A stretch of DNA of 58,407 bases from Bacteroidales bacterium (lineage in GTDB: Bacteria; Bacteroidota; Bacteroidia; Bacteroidales; Paludibacteraceae): positions 1 through 58,407 of the forward strand of contig JALFZG010000006.1 of the NCBI GenBank assembly GCA_022784645.1, in the 5' to 3' direction. Positions 7,048 through 15,601 of the stretch are shown here, piece after piece; the stretch's first letter is position 1; each line of letters opens with the position of its first letter. Both the position numbers and the translations under genes were made by a program. The notes below the pieces were generated by a model. That model did not search any database. It saw only the letters and a list, made by a program, of their open reading frames with translations, and was not told where the DNA came from.

Positions 7048-7953
7048 TTGAATACGCTACTGGCGATAGTGGGTCCCACCGGAGTGGGAAAGACGGAGCT
7101 GAGTCTGGCTTTGGCCGAGCAACTCGGCAGCCCCATCGTGAATGCCGACAGTCGTCAGATCTACCGCGAGTTGCCGATAGGAACAGCTGCCCCTACGGCT
7201 GCTGAGCAGTCGCGCGTAAAGCATTATTTCGTTGGCACACATTGCCTTACGGAAGATTATAATGCCGGCCAATACGAACGCGATGCGATGGCATTGCTCG
7301 AGCGTCTGTTTGCCGAACACGATACGGTCGTGCTCTCGGGCGGCTCGATGATGTACGTGAAAGCCGTTTGCGAGGGGCTGGATGAGATGCCGTTCGTTTC
7401 GCCTGACCTCCGCGCTTCCCTTCGTGAGGCGTATGAGCAGCAGGGGCTCAAATGGCTTCAAGCTGAAGTGGCGGCTGCTGACCCTGACTACTGGCGCGAG
7501 GTCGATCAGCGTAATCCACAGCGGCTGTTGCATGCTCTGGAGATTTGCAGAGCTTCCGGGAAACCGTTTAGCACCTTCCGAAAAGGGCAACAGAAAGAGC
7601 GGCCGTTTCGAGTAGTGAAGATCGGTTTGACGCGTGACCGCGAGGAGCTCTACAGCCGCATCAATGCGCGTGTGCTTCAAATGATGGTAGCCGGACTGCC
7701 GCAAGAGGCAGAGCACGTTATCCCATATCGCCAATGCAACAGTCTGCAGACGGTAGGATACAAGGAGATGTTTCGATTCCTCGATGGCGAATGGACAGAA
7801 GAGGAGGCCGTGAGGATGATTCAACAAAACTCACGCCATTACGCCAAGCGGCAACTCACTTGGTACAGAGCCGACGCCTCTGTACATTGGCTTAACCTCA
7901 GCCACACGGATACGCAGACGGCTATTCAGGCTATTCTTGCGTGGCTACATTGA
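7048..7953 (+). CDS. miaA: tRNA dimethylallyltransferase MiaA
   Basis: Transfers a dimethylallyl group to N6 of A37 in tRNAs reading UNN codons. The 301-residue length is normal. The P-loop GPTGVGKT is at 9-16, the DSRQIY substrate motif at about 34-39, and the GGSMMYVKAVCEGLDEMP region follows around residue 100. The only possible start is TTG at 7048, because the in-frame codons back to the preceding stop at 7021 contain no ATG or GTG. The TTG start and the 24 nt gap suggest translation coupled to the upstream gene. Confidence 0.93.
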   Translation: MNTLLAIVGPTGVGKTELSLALAEQLGSPIVNADSRQIYRELPIGTAAPTAAEQSRVKHYFVGTHCLTEDYNAGQYERDAMALLERLFAEHDTVVLSGGSMMYVKAVCEGLDEMPFVSPDLRASLREAYEQQGLKWLQAEVAAADPDYWREVDQRNPQRLLHALEICRASGKPFSTFRKGQQKERPFRVVKIGLTRDREELYSRINARVLQMMVAGLPQEAEHVIPYRQCNSLQTVGYKEMFRFLDGEWTEEEAVRMIQQNSRHYAKRQLTWYRADASVHWLNLSHTDTQTAIQAILAWLH

Positions 7954-8008
7954 GGTGCTGCTGCCTCCCATTGAGATTCGCCTTTATGGCGTAGTATTAA
8001 TTTTTGCG

Positions 8009-8026
8009 GGTGGGCATTTTCCCACC
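8009..8026 (+). promoter_or_regulatory. Leader hairpin just before the PKD lipoprotein
   Basis: GGTGGG, six-nt loop, CCCACC, ending 14 nt before the ATG at 8041. It may act as an end of the miaA transcript or as a translation-control hairpin. Confidence 0.4.
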
Positions 8027-8040
8027 ATAATAAGTATAAG

Positions 8041-9423
8041 ATGAAACAAAAACTGACATGGATATGTTGCATTTTGATGCTGATTGCATCGTGCAAATCG
8101 AATGAAGTAGAATTTTCGTACTCCCCCGAGGAGCCGGCAATAGGTGAGACGGTGCGGTTCAGCAACACGACTGAGAATGGCGAAGATTGGGCTTGGAATT
8201 TCGGCGATGGCACTACGAGTACCAGTAAGTCGCCTTCGAAGATTTTCAAGAAACCCGGTACGTACACGGTGGTGCTGAAGGTGGATGATAAGGCTACGCG
8301 CACATGTACCAAGACGATTACGGTGCACGACTCGGTGCCCGCTATCGGTTTGAGCGACACCATTATTTATTTCTACCAACCGGTGCTGCTCTCGGTAGAT
8401 GCTTACAATCCTTACAGCCATCCTACGACCATCCAATGGGAGTTGCCTGCCAATGTCAAACTGCTGGAGGGTGAGCTGACCGACAAGAGCATCCGCGTTT
8501 GCTTCACGCAATTGGGCGACCAAAACGTGAAATGCGCATATCAGCAAGGCGAGAAAGCGTATGCGATGGACACCACTATTCAGGTGCTGGATTATGCTGC
8601 TCGCAGTCTTGTTTTTGCCCGTGGTAAGCAGATTTACCATCAGCGAATTTACGACTACGGTTATGAAGAGGCTCGCGCTTATTCAGTCGGGGCTTCCGCT
8701 ATTACTGCCCCTTCTGCACTTTGCTGCACGGATGATTGGCTCTATATCTTTAATGCCGACCGCACGACAGCCGGCACCTTGAGCGGTTATGATCTCGTGA
8801 ACGGCAAGACGGAGACCCTTGCTCAGAATGCACAAGCCACTGAGCAGCAAGGATTTGACCACGGATACATTGCCAATGGGCTCGTATATTGGACGGCAGC
8901 GGATGGCGTTTATCAGCTCGATATCAATACGCGCAACACGGCCTTCACGGCTGGTGCTTCGAGCGCGCAGAATTTGGCGATGGCTGCTCAATTGGGGCTC
9001 ACGGCCGGTAAGCAAAGCGGTGGCGTGATCATATATAATGGCGTGGTGCTCTTTGCTTACGACAAGGGCGTGGTGCGGTTTGACAAGAACAACCCCACCT
9101 CGCTCAAAGGCACTATCCTCAGCGATTTCACCATCCGTTGCATGGCACTCGATCGCGTTTCGCAGAAGCTCTATTTTGCAGATGAGAAAGGGCTGTACGT
9201 GGCTACGCTCAATGGCGAATATCCAGTACAGCTCGATGCTACTGCCAACGGCAAGAGCATTGCGGTGGATGCTGACGACAACAAGCTGTTCTTCACTACC
9301 GATGAGGGCGTGAAGGAGATGCCGCTCGTACATTCGCCCAACAACGAGACGCAGCAAAAAGCCTCACTCGTAAACAGTTTTGGCGATATCACAGCCTTAA
9401 CGGTAGATGCTTCGCTTCGTTAA
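8041..9423 (+). CDS. Lipoprotein with PKD domain and beta-propeller-like body
   Basis: 460 residues. A lipoprotein signal ends at LIASC (Cys18). Residues about 24-100 are a PKD-type Ig fold with the hallmark WNFGDGTTSTSKSPSKIF and GTYTVVLKV. After a second Ig-like segment, residues about 185-455 consist of repeated blade-like units such as KLYFADEKGLYVATL and KLFFTTDEGVKEMPL, which resemble YWTD/NHL propellers. Likely surface or periplasmic binding protein; the ligand is unknown. The following glycogen synthase gene starts 50 nt downstream, but this need not mean a shared function. Confidence 0.75.
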   Translation: MKQKLTWICCILMLIASCKSNEVEFSYSPEEPAIGETVRFSNTTENGEDWAWNFGDGTTSTSKSPSKIFKKPGTYTVVLKVDDKATRTCTKTITVHDSVPAIGLSDTIIYFYQPVLLSVDAYNPYSHPTTIQWELPANVKLLEGELTDKSIRVCFTQLGDQNVKCAYQQGEKAYAMDTTIQVLDYAARSLVFARGKQIYHQRIYDYGYEEARAYSVGASAITAPSALCCTDDWLYIFNADRTTAGTLSGYDLVNGKTETLAQNAQATEQQGFDHGYIANGLVYWTAADGVYQLDINTRNTAFTAGASSAQNLAMAAQLGLTAGKQSGGVIIYNGVVLFAYDKGVVRFDKNNPTSLKGTILSDFTIRCMALDRVSQKLYFADEKGLYVATLNGEYPVQLDATANGKSIAVDADDNKLFFTTDEGVKEMPLVHSPNNETQQKASLVNSFGDITALTVDASLR

Positions 9424-9472
9424 GCATTTTGACCATTCATTCACAAATAATAATGCAAATTCACATATTCAG

Positions 9473-11074
9473 ATGTATATTTTCGAGACAAGCTGGGAAG
9501 TGTGCAACCGTGTAGGCGGTATTTATGCCGTGCTTTCCACCCGTGCAGCTGAGATGCAGCGCATGGATAAAGATAAGACAGTTTTTTTCGGGCCGGATTT
9601 GGAGGCTATCTTCGGTGCTTCGCCCTCTCCCTATTTTTCGGAACAGGCTGACGTGTTGCCGGAGTGGAAGAAAGCAGCTGCTGCTGAGGGGCTGAAACTG
9701 CGCGTTGGGCGCTGGAATGTGCCTGGACAACCGATAGCCGTATTGGTGGATTTTCGTTCGCTATACAGCGAGAAAGATGCTATCTTCGGACATGTATGGG
9801 AGCGCTATGGCGTAAAATCGCATGCGGCTTATGGCGATTATGATGAATCGTCGCTTTTCGGTTACTACGTAGGCATGGCGATGGAGAGTCTCTATCGCTG
9901 GCTGCATACGGAGGAAGATTGCGTAGCGCATTTCAACGAATGGCAAACGGCTTTCGGCTTGTTTTATATCCGCGAACATGCCCCGAAAATCGGCACCTTA
10001 TTCACCACCCATGCAACCGGTATCGGCCGCAGTATAGCCGGCAACAACAAGCCGCTGTATGACTTTTTTGAGGGCTACAACGGCAATCAGATGGCCGATG
10101 AACTGAATATGACGAGCAAGCACTCAGCCGAGCGCGAGGCGGCTCATCAGGCGGACTGTTTCACCACGGTGAGCGACATCACAGCGCGCGAGTGCAAGCA
10201 ACTGCTTGACAAGCCCGTGGATATCGTTACCCCAAACGGCTTCGAGCCCGATTTTGTAGCGAAAGGCAAGAAGTTCAACGACAAGCGCAAGCAAGCGCGT
10301 GAGATACTCCAGCAGGTGGCAGGGAACGTGTGCGGTTATGCCATGCCCGATGACGCGATGTACGTTTGTATCTCCGGCCGTTTTGAATGGAAAAACAAAG
10401 GTATCGACGCTTATCTGCATGCGCTCAACGCCCTCCAGCACATGCAGCCGGAGCGCACGATAGTAGCCTATCTGATGATCCCCGGTTGGCAGAGCGGCCC
10501 CAAGCGAATCCTCGGGCAAGACGACCATCTCACCACCCATTGCTTGTGCGATTATCGAGGCAACAGCGTGGTGCAGACCGTGCAATGGCTCGGGCTCTGG
10601 AATCGTCCAGACGAGCGCGTGAAAGTAATCTACGTGCCGAGTTATCTGAATGGAGATGACGGCATTTTCAATATGCCATATTACGACCTGCTCATCGGTA
10701 TGGACGCTACCGTCTTCCCCTCGTACTACGAGCCGTGGGGATATACCCCGCTCGAGTCAACGGCTTTTCATGTGCCGACTATCACTACCAATCTATCCGG
10801 CTTCGGGCAGTGGGTAGAGTCTCTGCAAGGCGAGAGTCGCATCGAGGGTGGCGTAGAGGTGATCAAACGCACCGACAGCAACTGGGATGAGGTGATTCAT
10901 CGCATTGCCGAAGCGCTTCTCCGCTACAGCCGATTGAGCGAGAAAGACGTGAAGACCGCCCGCAAAAAAGCACAGGCTATCTCCGAGAAAGCAGAGTGGA
11001 AGCATTTCTTCCCCATTTATAAAGAAGCCTATGCGATTGCGCTGAGGAATGCAAAGAAAAGGAGCCTTCTATAA
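9473..11074 (+). CDS. Glycogen synthase, GT3 (eukaryote-like) type
   Basis: Elongates alpha-1,4-glucan from a nucleotide-sugar donor in the cytoplasm. The 533-residue protein begins MYIFETSWEVCNRVGGIYAVLSTRA, the signature N-terminus of family GT3 rather than the KVGGLAD of bacterial GT5 GlgA. The acceptor/donor region has FPSYYEPWGYTPLEST with the two Glu residues of the E-X7-E motif. The start at 9473 is chosen because the longer frame begins inside the preceding gene. Glycogen phosphorylase lies 1.6 kb downstream on the other strand, so both arms of glycogen metabolism are local. Confidence 0.88.
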   Translation: MYIFETSWEVCNRVGGIYAVLSTRAAEMQRMDKDKTVFFGPDLEAIFGASPSPYFSEQADVLPEWKKAAAAEGLKLRVGRWNVPGQPIAVLVDFRSLYSEKDAIFGHVWERYGVKSHAAYGDYDESSLFGYYVGMAMESLYRWLHTEEDCVAHFNEWQTAFGLFYIREHAPKIGTLFTTHATGIGRSIAGNNKPLYDFFEGYNGNQMADELNMTSKHSAEREAAHQADCFTTVSDITARECKQLLDKPVDIVTPNGFEPDFVAKGKKFNDKRKQAREILQQVAGNVCGYAMPDDAMYVCISGRFEWKNKGIDAYLHALNALQHMQPERTIVAYLMIPGWQSGPKRILGQDDHLTTHCLCDYRGNSVVQTVQWLGLWNRPDERVKVIYVPSYLNGDDGIFNMPYYDLLIGMDATVFPSYYEPWGYTPLESTAFHVPTITTNLSGFGQWVESLQGESRIEGGVEVIKRTDSNWDEVIHRIAEALLRYSRLSEKDVKTARKKAQAISEKAEWKHFFPIYKEAYAIALRNAKKRSLL

Positions 11075-11144
11075 GGATGCGTTTTAACTGTCTGCGCCCC
11101 CTTCCCACAATAATACGCCCCAATCTGACATAGCAAATTTTTTA

Positions 11145-11217
11145 AGGTGGGTTCTAATAATTACCATAAATGATTAGTTGTGGGTAAACGTATTATAGAG
11201 AATTTGCGAACCCACCT
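11145..11217. repeat. Palindromic ~80 bp element, copy 2
   Basis: Bounded by a perfect 10 bp inverted repeat, AGGTGGGTTC and GAACCCACCT, and otherwise matching copy 1 at 4301-4385. It sits 17 nt before the next ATG, in what must be the leader of the permease gene if that gene has its own promoter. Confidence 0.75.
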
Positions 11218-11234
11218 AACCAACATAGAAAGAA

Positions 11235-12323
11235 ATGACAAAAAAATGGGATATTGATCGCATCACGCGAGCCGTTATCTCCCTTGCTGTGGTCGTGTTA
11301 CTCTACCTGCTTATTCGGCGGTTGAGCGGGGTGTTGCTGCCGTTTCTCATAAGCATGCTGATTGCTTACCTGCTGAATCCGCTGGTGGATTTTTTGCAGC
11401 ATAAGTGCCGTCTGAAATACCGCATCCTCTCTGTGTTTGCCGCTCTGCTGATTTCCGCGGGCATCTTGACCGGATTGATAGCTGCATTGGCTACACCCAT
11501 CAGCCGACAGATTCAGCAAGTATCAGTGGGAATATCAGAATACGTACAAAATTTCAGCCCCAACCAATACCTCACGCCGGAGATGAACGAGCAGTTGCGC
11601 GAGCTGATGCAGAGTATCGATATTAAGACCCTGCTCGAGAGCGGCGAACTGCAAGCGGCGGTGAAGAACCTCTTACCGAAAATGGGCAACTGGATAGGCA
11701 GCGGATTGAGTGCTATTGCCGGTTTGGCAATCGTGTTTGTTTGCTTCCTCTACGTGATTTTCCTCTTGATTGATTTTGAGAAGATTGAGAAGAACTGGCA
11801 GCGGTTCATCCCCAATAAATACCGAGATTCCATCGTGATGCTCATCGATGATCTGGTGAAGAATATGAATGCTTATTTCCGAGGGCAGGCACTGATTGCT
11901 ACGATTGTGGGTGTATTGTTTGCCATCGGTTTTCAGATTATCGGGCTGCCGCTCGGCATCGTGATTGGTTTGCTGATTGGCGTGCTGAATTTGGTGCCGT
12001 ATATGCAGGCATTGGGCATCCCCATTTGTGTGCTCCTCGGCTTGCTGCAGTCTTACGAGACGGGTCGCCCTATATGGTTGGTTTTGCTACTGATTGCGGT
12101 TGTGTTTATCGTAGTGCAAACAATTCAAGACATGCTTCTCACGCCAAAGATCATGGGCGATGTGACCGGTATGGGGCCGGCTTGGATTCTGCTCGCGCTC
12201 TCTGTATGGGGCTCGCTATTGGGCTTGATAGGAATGATTATCGCCCTTCCGCTCACCAGCCTACTCATCAGCTATTACAAGCGCTTTGTGCTGGAAAACG
12301 AAGAGGACGAGACTGGCAGTTAA
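11235..12323 (+). CDS. AI-2E family transporter
   Basis: A 362-residue inner-membrane protein of the AI-2E/PerM permease family. About seven to eight hydrophobic helices are visible, with the paired N-terminal helices (about 13-45 and 60-85), a long polar region with amphipathic helices (about 90-150), and the conserved C-terminal block with GVLNLVPYMQALGIPI and a final membrane pair. Members export small molecules or act as ion antiporters; the substrate here cannot be predicted. The palindromic element at 11145-11217 directly precedes it. Confidence 0.85.
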   Translation: MTKKWDIDRITRAVISLAVVVLLYLLIRRLSGVLLPFLISMLIAYLLNPLVDFLQHKCRLKYRILSVFAALLISAGILTGLIAALATPISRQIQQVSVGISEYVQNFSPNQYLTPEMNEQLRELMQSIDIKTLLESGELQAAVKNLLPKMGNWIGSGLSAIAGLAIVFVCFLYVIFLLIDFEKIEKNWQRFIPNKYRDSIVMLIDDLVKNMNAYFRGQALIATIVGVLFAIGFQIIGLPLGIVIGLLIGVLNLVPYMQALGIPICVLLGLLQSYETGRPIWLVLLLIAVVFIVVQTIQDMLLTPKIMGDVTGMGPAWILLALSVWGSLLGLIGMIIALPLTSLLISYYKRFVLENEEDETGS

Positions 12324-12333
12324 AAACAGCCAG

Positions 12334-12478
12334 CCAGTAACCTAACGGCAGACGCTTATGCACAGTTGCTGAAGCAGCTACGCAAACAAGAGAGCGAAAG
12401 TTGCGGAAGCTGCCAGCAACCTAACGGCAGACGCTTATGCACAGTTGCGGAAGCAGCTGCGCAAACAAGAGAGCGATA
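12334..12478 (+). repeat. Direct repeat of ~66 bp, period 79
   Basis: The block starting CCAGYAACCTAACGGCAGAC and running to AGAGAGCGA occurs at 12334-12398 and again at 12413-12477 with a few differences; 13 nt separate the copies. 12479-12590 is purine-rich and gene-free. The whole 12324-12701 gap shows no credible gene. Confidence 0.8.
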
Positions 12479-12590
12479 GCTTCGCCTATGATGGGAAAGG
12501 AAGGGCGCTTCATGCGCGCATGTATATATTAAGGAGAAGGAAAGAAAAGAAAAAGATCGAACAAAGGAGAACGAACAAAAAAGGAATAAT

Positions 12591-12620
12591 AAAAAATGCC
12601 ACCCTACGGTGGCATTTTTT
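12591..12620. terminator. Bidirectional rho-independent terminator
   Basis: AAAAAATGCCACC, loop CTAC, GGTGGCATTTTTT: a 13 bp stem with A- and T-runs on both sides. It serves both the rightward permease gene and the leftward phosphorylase gene. Confidence 0.85.
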
Positions 12621-12701
12621 GTGGATAGGGAACGGGCGTGAAACCCGCTCTCTATTGTGAAGAATACGGGGGCAGTACTAAAGCTGCACCCATATGAAGG
12701 A

Positions 12702-15263
12702 TTAGAGCCAGCGAACGTAAGCGAAGTCCATGCGGTGGGGCAGGAGCTCGTTCTTCGGGAACATACGGAAGCCGAACTTGAGGTTACCTGCATAGTCGAG
12801 CTGATACTCCGTCTCGTAAGTCAGTTTCGAACCTTCAGCCTTCACCAAGTCAAGTTCCTTAACGGTGTAGAGCTTATCGTTGTTGTGGGTAGAGGTGCGA
12901 ACTGCTACGAGTTCAACGCCGATGCCCTTATCGTTGAGGTCCTTCACGTCTAGCTCTACGTGGAGCTTGTACTTATCACCTACCTTGGGCGAGTCGAGCA
13001 ATCCCTGCGGGAGGTCGAGCTGCGTGCATTCGATAGCGTCCCAGTGAGCAGCGATATTTTCTTTCCATGCAGCAATCTCCTTAGCTACCTTGCAGCCGTT
13101 AGCCTCGAGGAGAGCATGGCGCTTAGCCTGCTTGCAGTAGAAACGATCGAAATAATCGTCCATCATACGCTTGGTGGTGTAGATCGGCGTAATCTTGGTG
13201 ATGGAGTTCTTGATCGTCTGCACCCACTCGGGCGAGTAACCCTTGGAGTTGCGTGCATAGTACATCGGGATGATCTCGTTTTCGAGCATCTGATAGATGG
13301 TAGCTGCATCGAGCTGATCCTGATGAGCCTGGTTCTCATAAGTGCGCTTGTCGGTAAGAGCCCAACCAGCACCTTCGCGGTAACCTTCATACCACCAACC
13401 ATCAAGCACGGAGAAGTTCAAAACGCCGTTCATCTGTGCTTTCTCGCCAGACGTACCCGAAGCCTCGAGCGGACGAGTAGGCGTATTGAGCCAGATATCT
13501 ACACCCGAGATAAGGCGTTTAGCAAGGCTCATATCGTAGTTCTCAAGGAAGACAATCTTACCGAGGAACTGCGGCATACGGCTGATTTCGATGATACGTT
13601 TGATGAGTCCCTGACCAGCACCATCAGCGGGGTGAGCCTTACCGGTGAAGAGGAATTGCACGGGGTAATTGGGGTTGTTAACGAGCTTATCGAGGCGCTC
13701 CAAATCGTTGAAGAGCAAGTGTGCACGCTTATAGGTTGCAAAACGACGACCGAAACCAATGATAAGCGTCTCGGGTTTCATGTTGTCCATAGCGCGAACG
13801 ATACGAGCGGGATCGCCTTGGTTCTTCATCCAAGTCTCTTGGAACTGCACACGGATGTAGTCAATGAGTTTCTTCTTGAGGAACATACGGGTTGCCCAAA
13901 TCTCCTCATCGGGGATGTCGTTGTAGGGAGCCCACATGTCGAGGTTCGACTGATCCTGATACCAACCTTTCTTCAGATGCTTGTGATATACAGCTTTCCA
14001 TTCACTGGCAGCCCAAGTGGGGAGGTGAACGCCATTGGTAACATAACCTACATGGAGTTCCTCAGGGAAATAGCCCGGCCAAATGGGGGCAAACATCTGC
14101 TGCGAAACCTTGCCATGGAGATAAGAAACACCGTTAGCTTCCTGACAGGTATTGAGTGCGAAAACAGACATTGAGAACTTCTCGCCGCCGTTGTCGGGGT
14201 TCTGACGTCCCATACCGATAAACTGATTCCAGTCAATGCCAAGGCGCTGTGGATACTCTGACATGTACTTGTAGAACAAGCCTTCTTCAAAGTAGTCGTG
14301 ACCAGCGGGCACGGGGGTGTGGCAGGTGTAAAGACCGCTTGCGCGAACCACCTCGAGTGCTTCGTTGAAGCTAAGGCCGCTCTCTACGTAATCAACCAAA
14401 CGCTGCAAGCCCATGAGCGCTGCATGACCCTCGTTGCAATGATATACGTCTTTCTTAATGCCGAGTTGCTTGAGGGCAAGAGTACCACCAATGCCGAGGA
14501 GAATCTCCTGCTTGATGCGGTTCTCCCAGTCACCACCATAGAGTTGATGGGTGATGGAGCGATCCCATTCGGTGTTGAGTTCATTATCAGTGTCAAGCAG
14601 GTAGAGCTTGATGCGACCAACTCTCACTTCCCAGAGATAAGCATAAACGGTGCGGCCGGGATAAGGAACCTCAACGATGAAGTTCGTGCCATCAGCATTT
14701 TTTACCTGACGAAGAGGGAGGTTATTGAAGTTTTGTGCCTCGTAGTTGGCAATCTGCTGACCTTCGGGAGAGAGCGTCTGGGTGAAGTAACCATAGCGAT
14801 AGAGGAAACCGATAGCGGTCATATCTACGTTGCAGTCAGAGGCTTCCTTGAGGTAGTCGCCGGCGAGGATACCGAGACCGCCCGAATAGATTTTCAGTAC
14901 GGAAGTCAAACCGTACTCCATCGAATAGTAAGCGATAGAGGGCTTCTTAGCATCGGGCTTCACATCCATATATGCACGGAACTCCTTGTAAACACTGTTC
15001 AGTTTCTTCATGAACTCAGCATCGTTGCGGAGCTCCTGATACTTGTCGTAGCTGAGGGTGTTGAGCAGCACTACCGGGTTAGACTGTGCTTTGTGCCAAG
15101 CTTCCTGGTCGATGTGGCGGAAGAGATTCTTGGCATCGGTATTCCATACCCACCAGAGGTTGTATGCCAATTCTTCGAGTTTCTTCAGTTCTTCAGGGAG
15201 GTTGGCATGTACGTTAATGTCTTTCCAAGCTGCCTGATTAACATTGCTAACTTTGATTCTCAT
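12702..15263 (-). CDS. glgP: Glycogen/alpha-glucan phosphorylase
   Basis: Releases glucose-1-phosphate from glycogen. The 853-residue protein belongs to the short GT35 alpha-glucan phosphorylase group: an N-terminal region with [13 protein letters not shown] (about residue 30), the catalytic [12 protein letters not shown] region, and [14 protein letters not shown] near 600, where the Lys of GEK carries pyridoxal phosphate. A C-terminal beta-rich extension follows (from about 745). The start at 15263 fits the promoter at 15338-15369 and a leader with alternating CG/CA sequence. It is convergent with the AI-2E gene. Confidence 0.92.
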   Translation of the reverse strand: MRIKVSNVNQAAWKDINVHANLPEELKKLEELAYNLWWVWNTDAKNLFRHIDQEAWHKAQSNPVVLLNTLSYDKYQELRNDAEFMKKLNSVYKEFRAYMDVKPDAKKPSIAYYSMEYGLTSVLKIYSGGLGILAGDYLKEASDCNVDMTAIGFLYRYGYFTQTLSPEGQQIANYEAQNFNNLPLRQVKNADGTNFIVEVPYPGRTVYAYLWEVRVGRIKLYLLDTDNELNTEWDRSITHQLYGGDWENRIKQEILLGIGGTLALKQLGIKKDVYHCNEGHAALMGLQRLVDYVESGLSFNEALEVVRASGLYTCHTPVPAGHDYFEEGLFYKYMSEYPQRLGIDWNQFIGMGRQNPDNGGEKFSMSVFALNTCQEANGVSYLHGKVSQQMFAPIWPGYFPEELHVGYVTNGVHLPTWAASEWKAVYHKHLKKGWYQDQSNLDMWAPYNDIPDEEIWATRMFLKKKLIDYIRVQFQETWMKNQGDPARIVRAMDNMKPETLIIGFGRRFATYKRAHLLFNDLERLDKLVNNPNYPVQFLFTGKAHPADGAGQGLIKRIIEISRMPQFLGKIVFLENYDMSLAKRLISGVDIWLNTPTRPLEASGTSGEKAQMNGVLNFSVLDGWWYEGYREGAGWALTDKRTYENQAHQDQLDAATIYQMLENEIIPMYYARNSKGYSPEWVQTIKNSITKITPIYTTKRMMDDYFDRFYCKQAKRHALLEANGCKVAKEIAAWKENIAAHWDAIECTQLDLPQGLLDSPKVGDKYKLHVELDVKDLNDKGIGVELVAVRTSTHNNDKLYTVKELDLVKAEGSKLTYETEYQLDYAGNLKFGFRMFPKNELLPHRMDFAYVRWL

Positions 15264-15337
15264 TGTTTATTAATTTAAATTGATAATAATTTTCTTAAAT
15301 CGCGCGCACTGCGTACACGCACACGCAAATGGCGGTG

Positions 15338-15369
15338 CAAAGTTAGTATTTTTTTCTGAAATAATCAAA
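15338..15369 (-). promoter_or_regulatory. Bacteroidetes promoter of glgP
   Basis: On the minus strand: TTTG (15366-15369), 20 nt, TAACTTTG (15338-15345). The leader runs through a CGCGCGCAC/ACACGC tract at 15301-15328. Confidence 0.75.
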
Positions 15370-15601
15370 TGAAAACGGGAAAAATTTGTTATTTTTTACG
15401 GATTTGCTACATATATTTTGCATTTTGCTAAGTCTAAATTGACAAAAAATGCGGTTTTTCTGAAGGCTTACGTAATGAATGATAAGGACAGAAACGACAA
15501 TCGTTTTGTAAGATTTCTACTCGAAGAAATCCAATTAGCACGATTTTTGTAAGATAATAAATGGGCAATTTAACCCATTTGAAATAAGATAAAATTTGCG
15601 T

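Noticed and set aside
12960..14174. Long plus-strand frame opposite glycogen phosphorylase
   Set aside because: It is antisense to a clear phosphorylase and has no recognisable domain.
14298..15278. Second long plus-strand frame opposite glycogen phosphorylase
   Set aside because: Antisense shadow; its end runs across the phosphorylase start codon.
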